The notes under the pieces were generated by a model. It saw nothing but the letters and a program-made list of their open reading frames with translations. It had not been told where the DNA came from and did not search any database. A stretch of DNA of 64,000 bases from positions 1-64,000 of the forward strand of contig JBEKVI010000020.1 of the NCBI GenBank assembly GCA_049514215.1, read 5' to 3'. Position numbers and translations under genes: made by a program. Of this stretch, positions 52,185-61,258 are shown one piece after another. How positions within the stretch are numbered: position 1 is the first letter of the stretch; each line of letters opens with the position of its first letter. Source of the stretch: BOG-994 sp049514215. GTDB taxonomy: Bacteria > Pseudomonadota > Gammaproteobacteria > Burkholderiales > Burkholderiaceae_D.

Positions 52185-53861
52185 TTAGGAGTGGACCAGC
52201 AAACCGCGGTCGACGTTGTACTCGTAAGGTGGGATGTGATCGAGCGCGGCACGCGCCACCCCTCCAGGATCGGTTGCGATGCGGCTTTGCGTGTTGAGCA
52301 GCATCACCGAGCGGCTGTCGGCTCGATACTGCGGCCAGCTTGGCAATCCCGGGGTGTCGGGAGTCCCCGAGTGCGCAAAAGCGGCCCAGGCCGCCATGAC
52401 CGAGCGCGAGAGTTCGCCAAGCTCGCGACCATTGCCCACGAGCCCCGATGCGGCGGCGTACGTTCCAAACACAAACGGAACCTCCACCGTGTGCGGCGAG
52501 TGCAGCACCCCTCCCATGACCGGCGTCTCCCAATCGAAGAGATAACTGTAGACGGGGGCCTGCTCCGATTGCAGGGCCGCGATGCGCAGCGTGTTGCGGC
52601 GAAACACATAGTCCGTGCCAATCGCATCGAGCACGTCGGAAGGCTGCGGATTGCCGAGCGCTTCGGTGTAGGTCGCGATGATGCGATCGGTGTTTGCGTC
52701 GTCGAGCTTAAAGAGTCTCGATAGCCTTTGGTGCACCTCGGGGGCACCGATGGAAAAGTTTCTCGGATCGGCGGCGAGGTAGAGGGTCATCTCGGTTGCC
52801 GCATTGCCGATGAGCGTGGGTACGGCGGCGGCAAGCGGGGTCGCGCGCGGCTCGAAGGGATCCTGCAGAAACGAGCGTCCGTCCAGAACGGGCCGGTAGG
52901 GGTCCTTGACCGCGCGCATGGCCCCGATGAGCGTTTGCATCGGTACCGCCTGCAAGGCGACCGGATCTGGACGGCTCATCCCAAGCGCGGTGGCCAGAAG
53001 CTCGGTCTGTTTTGCCGCCTCCTCCGGCCCATCCAGGCGCGTGCCCCCTGAACAGCTTTCCACGATGGCGCGGTGGAAAAGTCCCTTTGCAGCGGGCATG
53101 TCCATGAGCGCTGCGACCTTGGCGGCCCCGCCCGATTGTCCAAAAATGGTCACATTCCGGGGATTGCCACCGAACAGGGTGATGTTGTCCTTGACCCAGT
53201 GTAGTGCGGCGACGAGATCGAGAATGCCGGCATTGCCGGAATCGGCAAAGCGCGGATCGGCTTTTCCAAAATACAGATAACCAAAGGCGTTGAGTCGATG
53301 GTTGAGCGTGACGACCACGACGTCGCCATCGCGCGCCAAGCGCGTTCCGTCAAAACCCGGCGCCGTTCCCGAGCCGCCCCACCAGCCCCCGCCATGGAGC
53401 CAGACCATCACCGGTCGTTGGGCTGAACTGCGCCTCTCAGCCGGCGCGAAGACGTTCAGGAAAAGACAATCTTCGCTAACCGGCATAATGGTCGAGTACC
53501 AGGCGGTGGTGGGACCTGGCGAATCGGAAGGCTGAGGCGCGGATGCGCCAAAGGCCCGCGTCGGCTTCACGCCAGACCACGGCTGGACGGGTCGGGGCGG
53601 CAGGAACCGGTTGGCCCCGCTCGTGCTATCGCCGTACGGGATCGCCTTAAAGACCTCGACGCCGTCGATCTCCTCTCCCTGGATCTTTCCTGAACGGGTC
53701 TCGACGACGGGAAGACTCGCTGCCGCATGCGCGCCGCGTGTGAGGATCCAGGGCGCGGCCAAGGTACCCAATCCCAGGGCCGCAGATTGCAACGCCCGGC
53801 GCCGGCCGGGCGAGACTACGTCGCAGGTGGCGCTCTGCGCCTCTTTAGGGCCTTCATTCAT
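52185..53861 (-). CDS. Tat-exported carboxylesterase (type B)
   Basis: 558 residues. PGRRRALQSAALGLGTLAAP is a likely twin-arginine signal. The alpha/beta hydrolase core has the oxyanion loop WLHGGGWWGGSG, the nucleophile elbow TIFGQSGGAAKVAALMDMPA, acid in GNAATEMTLY and His in SPHTVEVPFVFG: the para-nitrobenzyl esterase type. It would hydrolyse bulky esters outside the cytoplasm. ATG at 53861 follows GAGGAGG with good spacing. Downstream in a same-strand set after cyclase and binding-protein genes. Confidence 0.87.
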   Translation of the reverse strand: MNEGPKEAQSATCDVVSPGRRRALQSAALGLGTLAAPWILTRGAHAAASLPVVETRSGKIQGEEIDGVEVFKAIPYGDSTSGANRFLPPRPVQPWSGVKPTRAFGASAPQPSDSPGPTTAWYSTIMPVSEDCLFLNVFAPAERRSSAQRPVMVWLHGGGWWGGSGTAPGFDGTRLARDGDVVVVTLNHRLNAFGYLYFGKADPRFADSGNAGILDLVAALHWVKDNITLFGGNPRNVTIFGQSGGAAKVAALMDMPAAKGLFHRAIVESCSGGTRLDGPEEAAKQTELLATALGMSRPDPVALQAVPMQTLIGAMRAVKDPYRPVLDGRSFLQDPFEPRATPLAAAVPTLIGNAATEMTLYLAADPRNFSIGAPEVHQRLSRLFKLDDANTDRIIATYTEALGNPQPSDVLDAIGTDYVFRRNTLRIAALQSEQAPVYSYLFDWETPVMGGVLHSPHTVEVPFVFGTYAAASGLVGNGRELGELSRSVMAAWAAFAHSGTPDTPGLPSWPQYRADSRSVMLLNTQSRIATDPGGVARAALDHIPPYEYNVDRGLLVHS

Positions 53862-53919
53862 TTCGACTTCCTCCTCGACAGCGCTGGATCTTGTGCAAGA
53901 CGAGACCATGCGCGCACGG

Positions 53920-54969
53920 CTAGACGGTCGCCACCGGCGTGGCGGGCGATGCGATAGCGCCCGGCAGGCAAAGCGGCGGCGCGGTCAGCAAAAACCGCGA
54001 GCGATGGCTCGCTCGCAGGTGCCGGGCCAAGGGCGAAAGCCTCCAGAGCTCGCCCAGATGGATGCCGAGCTTGAAAAGACAATGCTCGTGCAACGGCAGT
54101 GCGGCACAGCAAGGCGGACCCTGACGGGCCGGGTAGGCCTCCACGGCATAGTTGTCCGCGACAATGGCAGAGACACCGGAGTCGGTGATCCATTGCAAGA
54201 GCTTCGCATCGCGCCCATCGAGCACGCAGCCCGTGGCCGAGAGGACCTCCATGTCGGGCTTTTTGTTCATGCCCAGAAGCACTTCGGAAAACCCGGTGTG
54301 CAAACAGAGGATGTCGCCTTCTTCGACCACCACTTTGTCTTCATCCATGACGCGCATGAACGCCTCATATCCGACGACCGTGCGCGTATCTCCGTGGTGC
54401 GCGTGCAAGTCAACCAATACGCCCCGGCCCTGGACAGCTTTCATGGCCATGTGCTCGATGCCCAACGAGCGCGCCTGCGACGTACTTTTGGACATCTCAC
54501 CCTGGATGACTCCTGCGTCCTCGACGCGAGCGGGTCCGACGACATCACGATGGGCCGCATAGCCGTTGTAGTAGACCGCCTCGGGCAGACCATCGCCATT
54601 GGCATCGAAGAGCGAGCCCGCATGGGCGAGCCCATCCCACTGGGTCGAGTACTGCAGGTGCAGGATCACGAAGTCGTCACTTAAGACATCCGTGCGACCG
54701 GGATCAATCTCACTCAAAAGGCAGTTGAAGTTGACGCGCCCGTGCCTAAGCGTAGGCCGTATCACGGGCGGATGCCGGTTGGGATTAAGGAGGTTGCCCC
54801 CGGGAACGTCCAGGGGAAGGCTCAGGCAAAAGGAGAGTCCTTCCCTGACCTCGGCTGCGCCCTCCAAGACCTTTTTGGGCGTAATGAGATTAAGCCGGCC
54901 CAACTGATCGTCGGCTCCGAAGTCGCCCCAGTTAGAGCCCTCCGGCCGGCACTTCCATCGGGGGTTCAT
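53920..54969 (-). CDS. cyclase family protein (kynurenine formamidase-like)
   Basis: A 349-residue member of the KynB/cyclase fold in its longer form. HLQYSTQWDGLAHAG and AVQGRGVLVDLHAHHG, then EEGDILCLHTGFSEVLLGM are the metal-site segments; the usual HxGTHxD site is replaced by a TQWDGLAH-type variant found in a large subgroup. It would hydrolyse a formyl, amide or lactone bond. Same strand as the binding-protein (upstream, 76 bp) and carboxylesterase (downstream, 58 bp) genes. Confidence 0.78.
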   Translation of the reverse strand: MNPRWKCRPEGSNWGDFGADDQLGRLNLITPKKVLEGAAEVREGLSFCLSLPLDVPGGNLLNPNRHPPVIRPTLRHGRVNFNCLLSEIDPGRTDVLSDDFVILHLQYSTQWDGLAHAGSLFDANGDGLPEAVYYNGYAAHRDVVGPARVEDAGVIQGEMSKSTSQARSLGIEHMAMKAVQGRGVLVDLHAHHGDTRTVVGYEAFMRVMDEDKVVVEEGDILCLHTGFSEVLLGMNKKPDMEVLSATGCVLDGRDAKLLQWITDSGVSAIVADNYAVEAYPARQGPPCCAALPLHEHCLFKLGIHLGELWRLSPLARHLRASHRSRFLLTAPPLCLPGAIASPATPVATV

Positions 54970-55045
54970 CGTGCACCTCCTTGATCGCTGTGGACGTCTT
55001 CTAAAGTCATCGGAGCCTGGGTCACTGCTGGCCGAGGACAGAAAT

Positions 55046-56335
55046 TCATGACTTCTTCACCAGTGCGCAACGCGACTGCGACAGGGGCAAGAAGGCCTGA
55101 TCACCCGGAATCGTTGCGCGAAGCTTGTAGTAGTCCCAGGGATACTTCGATTCACTGGGCTGCTTCACCTCAAAGACATACATGTCCCGGATCATGCGCC
55201 CGTCTTCGCGCACGCGGCCGTTCTTAACGAACATGTCGTTAATGGGCATCGAGCGGAATTTCTGCATGACCGGTGTGGTGGCGTCCGTGCCGGCCGCCTG
55301 GACCGATTTCAAATAATGCAGGGTCGACGAGTAGACTCCGGCCTGCGCCATGTTTGGCATTTTCTTCATGATGTCGAAATAGCGACGCGACCAGGCCCGG
55401 GTCTCCTCGTTCATGTCCCAGTAGAACGATTCCGTCACGAACATGCCCTTGGTCGCCTCCAGGCCCAGCGCGTGGACATCGTTGATGAAAACGAGCAGAC
55501 CGGCCAGACGCTGATTCTTGGTGAGTCCGAATTCACGCGCGGCCTTGATCGCATTGACCGTGTCGCCCCCGGCGTTGGCGAGCGCCACCACCTTGGCCTT
55601 GGACGCTTGCGCCTGGACGATGGCCGAGGAGAAGTCAGAGGCATTCAGGGGATGGCGCGCGCTCCCGATGACCTGCCCCCCCTGCGACTTGATCACATCG
55701 GTCGCGTCTTTTTCAAGGGCATAGCCGAAGGCGTAGTCGGCGGTCACGAAAAACCAGGTGTCGCCACCTTCCTTTAAGACCCCGCGCACCGTACCTGCGG
55801 CTAGCGCATAGGTGTCCCAGGAATAATGCACGCTCACGGCCGAGCAGTTTTCATTGGTCAGCTGGCTTGCACCGGGACCGCTCATAACGACGATCTTGTT
55901 CTTCTGGCGCGCGACTTCGACGACAGCCAGAGCCGCGGCGGAACCGGACACGTCTCCGATCATGTCGACCTGCTGCGTATCGAACCATTCGCGCGCCTTG
56001 GTCGAGGCGATGTCGGCCTTGTTCAGGTGATCCGCATACAGAATCTCGATAGGCCGCCCGAGCACCTTCCCGCCAAAGTCGGCCGCCGCCATCCGCGCCG
56101 CCTCAAGCGATCCCTGGCCCGTGACGTCCGCATACAGACTGCTCATATCCAAGAGAAGTCCGATCCGAACGGGGCCGCTCCCCGCGCTCTCCGATTGTGC
56201 GAGCGCGCCTTCGGACCACATCGCAGGTCCGAGCGCGGTGCCGAGCACGAGCCCTAAGCCGCGACGATGAAAGCGCCGGCGTTGCGCGCTAAAGTCCATG
56301 CGGGACTTCCCTTTGGGATCGCCGAACTCGCTCAT
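55046..56335 (-). CDS. ABC transporter substrate-binding protein (branched-chain type)
   Basis: A 429-residue periplasmic binding protein of the Peripla_BP_6 (LivJ-like) type: RRRFHRRGLGLVLGTALGPA resembles a Tat signal, followed by PVRIGLLLDMSSLYADVTGQ, the ARMAAADFGGKVLG helix, and VVALANAGGDTVNAIKAARE. ATG at 56335 has AGGAG seven bases upstream. No ABC permease or ATPase gene is in the window, so it is an orphan here or its partners lie elsewhere. Neighbouring hydrolases hint at an aromatic or ester ligand. Confidence 0.85.
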   Translation of the reverse strand: MSEFGDPKGKSRMDFSAQRRRFHRRGLGLVLGTALGPAMWSEGALAQSESAGSGPVRIGLLLDMSSLYADVTGQGSLEAARMAAADFGGKVLGRPIEILYADHLNKADIASTKAREWFDTQQVDMIGDVSGSAAALAVVEVARQKNKIVVMSGPGASQLTNENCSAVSVHYSWDTYALAAGTVRGVLKEGGDTWFFVTADYAFGYALEKDATDVIKSQGGQVIGSARHPLNASDFSSAIVQAQASKAKVVALANAGGDTVNAIKAAREFGLTKNQRLAGLLVFINDVHALGLEATKGMFVTESFYWDMNEETRAWSRRYFDIMKKMPNMAQAGVYSSTLHYLKSVQAAGTDATTPVMQKFRSMPINDMFVKNGRVREDGRMIRDMYVFEVKQPSESKYPWDYYKLRATIPGDQAFLPLSQSRCALVKKS

Positions 56336-56626
56336 GCTGGTCTCCTCGTGGATTTTTATAGGTGCCGCCGGTTTCGGATTCGAAGTCTCGCGCCTTTCTC
56401 CTCTATCCGTCAACAATGTGACACCTGAAATCATGGAAGAACAACTCCTTTTCGGGCACTTCTCGGCGTGCTCTTCATTCCAGAGGGCTTAGGCGGACTC
56501 GTTGCGTTTTGCAAGCATTCGCACAGCGATCTTCAGCGAACGGTTCTTGCGGTTCGGGGACGCACCATCAAAGGGCGGCGTGAGAGAGTATGATCTTTGC
56601 CCGGTCTGCACATTTTAGGAATGACA

Positions 56627-57136
56627 ATGGCTCTTTCGATGCAAGAGGTTTGTGTGCCCGCGTTCGTACGTGGGCTTTCCGTAGTCTCCTCCCTGATCGA
56701 CAAGGCGGAGGCCCACGCGAGTGAGAAGGGAAGCGACCCCAAAAGCATCATCGAGGCGCGACTCGCACCCGATATGCTGACCTTTGCGGGACAGATCCAA
56801 CGTGCAAGCGATACCGCCAAGGCGACGGTCGCGCGGCTAACCGCAGTGGAAAGCCCCAGTTTTCCCGATACCGAGTCGAGCTTTGCGGAACTGAAGGCGC
56901 GCGCGGCCAAGACGATCGAATTCCTGCACAGCGTGAAGTCCGACCGCTTTGCAGGCAGTCACGAACGTCTCGTGAATATCAATCTGCGTCTGTTCAAGGG
57001 AGACGTTCGGGGCGATGCCTATCTGCTTCGATTTGGACTGCCCAATTTTTATTTCCACGTGACCACGGCCTATGACATTCTGCGCCACCTCGGTGTGAAC
57101 GTGGGCAAGGCCGACTACTTAGGGCCGCTCGGCTGA
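56627..57136 (+). CDS. DUF1993 family protein
   Basis: A 169-residue, largely helical protein: MQEVCVPAFVRGLSVVSSLI, IEARLAPDMLTFAGQIQRAS and FGLPNFYFHVTTAYDILRHL are the pattern of DUF1993. It has no catalytic residues assigned and no signal. ATG at 56627 has AGGA seven bases upstream; the ATG two codons earlier (56621) is too close to it. It is not obviously part of an operon. Confidence 0.75.
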   Translation: MALSMQEVCVPAFVRGLSVVSSLIDKAEAHASEKGSDPKSIIEARLAPDMLTFAGQIQRASDTAKATVARLTAVESPSFPDTESSFAELKARAAKTIEFLHSVKSDRFAGSHERLVNINLRLFKGDVRGDAYLLRFGLPNFYFHVTTAYDILRHLGVNVGKADYLGPLG

Positions 57137-57146
57137 AGCGCTCGCT

Positions 57147-58376
57147 CTAGGGCAGGCTCGCCGGACTGCTCAGGTATTGGCTAAAGAGATTCTTGAATTG
57201 GCCGCCGTCGGTCGCGATCGTCGTCTGCGAGCTCGCGCCGGCGCTAAAGACGGCGGCTACGCTCCCGATGGCTGTGTACTGGGACGCGTTCTTGAGCATA
57301 TAGTCGACGTGGTCGTCCCGATAGTGATTGGTCGTTCCACCGGGCGTCGCTGACGGTACACCCATGGGCGTTTGCCACCAGACGATGGGAAGGTTCTTCA
57401 TGGAGTCATGCATTGCGGACCAGGTGCTAAGACTCTGTTCGAAGTTCGGGGTCGTCTTGTTCGACTCGTCCCAGTAAAAAGGCCCCGCGCCCCTTCCTGC
57501 GCATTCCGGAGGCGGCGTGGTCACCTCCATGCAGCCGGCATCGCGGTCACTGGTTTGGGCGACGATGAAATCGGCATTTTGCGCGCCCAACTCGTTCATC
57601 TCGGCTGCGACCTGACTCGCTGTCCAGCCGAAAAACGAAGGAGGATAACCAATCAGGGCCTTCGGTGCATAGGCGCGTCCGAGCGTCAGAAGACACTGGG
57701 CCACTCCGATGGCGTTATTGGCGAGTTTCGCGCATTCGGGCTGGAGCGACACGTGGGCAAATAGATTCGCGGGATCGCCCCCGGTGGCCTGCTGCTTCAC
57801 ATAGCCCCAGAAATCGGGTTCGAGGTTGACGAGCACAGGCTTGTTGTAAGTACCGAGAATCTGGAACATCAGCTTGGCCTGGGCCCAGTAATTCGTCATA
57901 AAGGTGGAATCGTTTAGGCCCGACAGATTTCCATCCCCGTTTTGCGCCATCTGGTAAAGCGTGAACATGGGGGTCGCGCCAACGCTTTCTGCCTGCTGGG
58001 CGAAGATCGTGATGAACGCGCCATTCGGACTGTTCCAGTAAGGCCAGGATCCACTGCCTACGCCCACGAGGTACTGATCGAAGATGTCGGGTCGGATGGA
58101 CTGACTATTCATGTCTGCCACCACGTTGCCCGCACCCAAGCCGACCAGGAACCGATTCGGCTTGCCGAGTTTGGCATTGAGTGATTCGCCGGCCGTGCCG
58201 GCCGCAGACGCGCTCCCACCGGTGGTGGTGCTGCCCGACGCTCCAGAGCCCGTCGAACTCGCACCGGCACTCGCGCTCGTCGACCCCGAGCCTCCCCCAC
58301 CTCCGCCTCCGCCGCAGGAAGAAAGGCACAGGGCGAAAATGAGGTTCAGAAAAACGCAAAGAGCCCGCTTGGACAT
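57147..58376 (-). CDS. unclassified surface lipoprotein
   Basis: 409 residues. LNLIFALCLSSCGG gives a lipobox with Cys21, then a 40-residue Gly/Ser/Thr linker. The mature domain starts near residue 65 (KPNRFLVGLGAGNVVADMNS) and looks like an alpha/beta barrel: LYQMAQNGDGNLSGLNDSTF, VLVNLEPDFWGYVKQ with an acidic-aromatic cluster, and IVWWQTPMGVPSA. I recognise no family; a glycoside-hydrolase barrel is plausible because of LEPDF and the carbohydrate-type linker. Divergent from the Rieske oxygenase. Confidence 0.6.
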   Translation of the reverse strand: MSKRALCVFLNLIFALCLSSCGGGGGGGGSGSTSASAGASSTGSGASGSTTTGGSASAAGTAGESLNAKLGKPNRFLVGLGAGNVVADMNSQSIRPDIFDQYLVGVGSGSWPYWNSPNGAFITIFAQQAESVGATPMFTLYQMAQNGDGNLSGLNDSTFMTNYWAQAKLMFQILGTYNKPVLVNLEPDFWGYVKQQATGGDPANLFAHVSLQPECAKLANNAIGVAQCLLTLGRAYAPKALIGYPPSFFGWTASQVAAEMNELGAQNADFIVAQTSDRDAGCMEVTTPPPECAGRGAGPFYWDESNKTTPNFEQSLSTWSAMHDSMKNLPIVWWQTPMGVPSATPGGTTNHYRDDHVDYMLKNASQYTAIGSVAAVFSAGASSQTTIATDGGQFKNLFSQYLSSPASLP

Positions 58377-58920
58377 TCGAAGCCTAGGAATCGAGAACAA
58401 CAATCATCGTCTCTGTGCGCTCGCTAACAGACCGGCGCGCAAAGCTTATTTTCATCACTTGAGCAGAAAGAGATACGATGCATCATGCCATGCGAACGTC
58501 GAAGGAATCGGCTCGTCCCCCATTTACTTTGTAAATCGGCCATCAATCGAAAAACCCCGTGTGCTCTCTAAGTGATCGACGGCAGATCACTTAGGAGTTT
58601 GTCTGAATCGACATCGAACGAGCGTTGATTCGAAGCGCTCTAGCAATGCTCGGCCAGCGCGTCACATTCTCCCCTTTTTCAGTTTGTGTTAAGAAAGGCG
58701 GGCAGCGTCACATTCGGTTGCGATGCGCCGCGCGAACTTGACGCATGAGCATGCAGTTCGTAGCATGCGTGAACGCCGCCGCGCCACGCACTTCCATTTC
58801 CATCGTGCGTGACCAAGAAGTGCGGCGCCTCGTCTTGTGCCGCGCAACAAAGAGACACCGGCATCGCATCCTTTTTCATTTGATCCACGCATTGCGGGTT
58901 CGCATCCTTGGGAGAGCCGC
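58377..58920. other. intergenic region between lipoprotein and Rieske oxygenase
   Basis: About 545 bases. A 10-bp perfect inverted repeat, CTAAGTGATC (58568-58577) and GATCACTTAG (58585-58594), without a T run, could be an operator or hairpin. No convincing promoter or gene is seen; the frame of the oxygenase is open from 58837 but its real start is at 58921. Confidence 0.45.
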
Positions 58921-60024
58921 ATGTTTATCAGGAACTCTTGGTACGTCGCCGGATGGAACACGGAACTCGCCGATGATGCGCTTCTCGGCCGAACGATTCT
59001 GGGTGAAGATCTTCTGTTCTGGAAGGATGCCCAGGGTCATCCGGTCGCACTCGCGAATCGCTGCTGTCACCGCGGCGCCCCGCTCTCGCTTGGCCGACGC
59101 GAGGGCGATTGCGTCAGGTGCATGTATCACGGCCTTAAATTCGACACCAAGGGAGTCTGTGTCGAGATTCCGGGGCAGGATCGCATTCCTCCCCAGGCCC
59201 GCGTTCGCTCCTACCCTGTCGTCGAGAAGAACCGGTGGATCTGGGTCTGGATGGGTGACCCTGCCAAGGCGCGCGCGGAAGACATTCCCGACACGCCCTG
59301 GTTGACCGACTCGCGTTGGCGCGGAAAGGAAGCTTATCTTCACTACAAGACGAACTATCTACTGATCTGCGATAACCTCCTGGACTTCTCGCATCTTCCC
59401 TACGTGCACGCCAAAACGCTCGGGGGCTCGGAGGATTACGCGAAGATTCGGCCGGTCGTCGAACGTCTGGATCGCGGCGTGCGCGTGACGCGCTGGGTGC
59501 GCGATATCGACCCTCCGCCCTTCATCCTGAAGGTCAAGAACTGGGGCAAACGAGTCGATCGCTGGAATATCTACGACTTCATCGTGCCGGGTCTGCTTCT
59601 GATGGACTCGGGCATGGCTCCGGCCGGCACCGGGGCGCCTGAGGGTAAGCGCGTCGACGCTGCTGAATTCCGCTCGTGTCAGGTCCTCACGCCCGAGACC
59701 GAAAACAGCACCCATTATTTCTTTAGCCACATGCATGGCTTTGCGCTCGATCGGGCCGAAGTGACGGATCAAATTCATCAAAGCATCCTGGATGCCTTTG
59801 AAGAAGACCGCCGGATGATCACGGCCCAGCAGAGCACGCTGGCGAGCGGGCCCCATTTCAAGATGATGCCCCTGCCGATGGACAACGCGCTCACCCACTT
59901 CCGACAGGTCATCGAGCGCCTCGCGCGCGACGAGCGCGATGCACAACGCTACGGGGCCGGCGAGCAGCCCGTCAGCCCTTTGACCCGAACGTCGACTGCA
60001 CCGGAGTTACCCCGGCATTTTTAG
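58921..60024 (+). CDS. Rieske aromatic ring-hydroxylating oxygenase, VanA-type
   Basis: A 367-residue oxygenase component. The Rieske cluster is complete (Cys48, His50, Cys67, His70: NRCCHRGAP, CVRCMYHG) and the mononuclear iron site reads Asp155, His158, His163 (CDNLLDFSHLPYVH). Length and sequence type fit vanillate O-demethylase or related single-subunit oxygenases that demethylate or hydroxylate aromatic acids. Its reductase partner is absent from the window. ATG at 58921 starts at MFIRNSWYVAGW; family start is typical. First of a plus-strand group of three genes. Confidence 0.88.
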   Translation: MFIRNSWYVAGWNTELADDALLGRTILGEDLLFWKDAQGHPVALANRCCHRGAPLSLGRREGDCVRCMYHGLKFDTKGVCVEIPGQDRIPPQARVRSYPVVEKNRWIWVWMGDPAKARAEDIPDTPWLTDSRWRGKEAYLHYKTNYLLICDNLLDFSHLPYVHAKTLGGSEDYAKIRPVVERLDRGVRVTRWVRDIDPPPFILKVKNWGKRVDRWNIYDFIVPGLLLMDSGMAPAGTGAPEGKRVDAAEFRSCQVLTPETENSTHYFFSHMHGFALDRAEVTDQIHQSILDAFEEDRRMITAQQSTLASGPHFKMMPLPMDNALTHFRQVIERLARDERDAQRYGAGEQPVSPLTRTSTAPELPRHF

Positions 60025-60185
60025 ACAAAGGCCGGTGTCTTTCAAATGACTTGAGCCTGTATTTCGGATGTCGCAAGCGGGTCCTAAGATTGCTGAGTCC
60101 GGGACGGGACCCAAGGTGCACCGATCACAGAGCGACGCCATATTCGGTTCCCATCCATTTTCCAGGTTCCGCGGAGGACCAATCC

Positions 60186-61082
60186 ATGATGCCCATCCAG
60201 CAAATACGCACTTCGATGCTCGAGCTCGCCTACGAGGAGCATGGCACACCCAACGGCCCACCTGTGGTGCTGCTGCATGGCTTTCCCTATGATCCACGCG
60301 CCTATGACGAGATGGCCCCGGCCCTTGCGGCCAAGGGTGCACGGGTCATCGTTCCCTATTTGCGTGGCTACGGACCGACACGCTTCGTATCGGAGAAGAC
60401 CCTGCGCTCGGGACAGCAGGCGGCACTCGCACATGATCTTTTGGATCTGCTCGATGCGCTGCAACTATCGCGCTCCATTCTTGTGGGCTACGACTGGGGC
60501 GGTCGCGCCGCGTGCATCGTGGCCGCCCTTTGGCCCAAACGCGTGCGCGGCCTTGTGACCGGTGGCGGCTACAACATTCAGGATATCGCGCACGCCGGCG
60601 AACCGGCGGCCCCGGAAGTGGAACATCAGCTCTGGTACCAGTATTACTTTCATACCGCGCGGGGCAAGGAAGGTTTGAAGAAAAACCGCAAGGCCTTCTG
60701 TGAGCTCCTCTGGAAGCTCTGGTCGCCATCCTGGAACTTTGACGAGGCCACCTATTCGCGCAGTGCCGCCTCGTTCGACAACCCGGATTTTGTCGAAGTC
60801 GTGATTCACTCCTATCGTCACCGGTACGGTGGTGTAGCGGGCGATGCGGCGCTTGAGGAAGTCGAGCGACAGCTGGCCCGGCAACCGGCCATACACGTGC
60901 CGACGATCGCGCTCTTCGGTGGCAACGATGGTGTGGCCCGGCATCAGGTTGCTTCAGAGAAAGATGAACGCTTCACCGAAGCCTTCGAGGCGCGCACGCT
61001 CGCCGGAATCGGGCACAACATTCCGCAGGAGGCGCCTGAGGCGACATTCGCGGCGGTGATGGACCTGCTCGCTGCGACCTAG
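60186..61082 (+). CDS. alpha/beta hydrolase, epoxide hydrolase/haloalkane dehalogenase-like
   Basis: A 298-residue hydrolase with HGFP near residue 31 (oxyanion) and a nucleophile elbow VGYDWGGRAACIVAAL in which Asp103 replaces Ser. This is the mark of epoxide hydrolases and haloalkane or haloacetate dehalogenases. The His is in GIGHNIPQE (about residue 277); the acid lies in GGNDGVARH. ATG at 60186 (or the next codon) has GGAGG upstream. Two genes downstream lies a second Asp-nucleophile hydrolase. Confidence 0.82.
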   Translation: MMPIQQIRTSMLELAYEEHGTPNGPPVVLLHGFPYDPRAYDEMAPALAAKGARVIVPYLRGYGPTRFVSEKTLRSGQQAALAHDLLDLLDALQLSRSILVGYDWGGRAACIVAALWPKRVRGLVTGGGYNIQDIAHAGEPAAPEVEHQLWYQYYFHTARGKEGLKKNRKAFCELLWKLWSPSWNFDEATYSRSAASFDNPDFVEVVIHSYRHRYGGVAGDAALEEVERQLARQPAIHVPTIALFGGNDGVARHQVASEKDERFTEAFEARTLAGIGHNIPQEAPEATFAAVMDLLAAT

Positions 61083-61258
61083 CGTAACGAAAAGAAATCG
61101 CGCTCGATTCTGCGGCGCACCTGGCTCGCAAGCACCCGCGGCGGATCCCCGCTGCAATGCCCGTTGCGCGAGCCTGGATACGCCTTGATCCTTGCACTAC
61201 ACTGCAATGACTGAAGTCTTACGATCAGTCAAACGCAGTGCCCGAGGAACACTCCACC

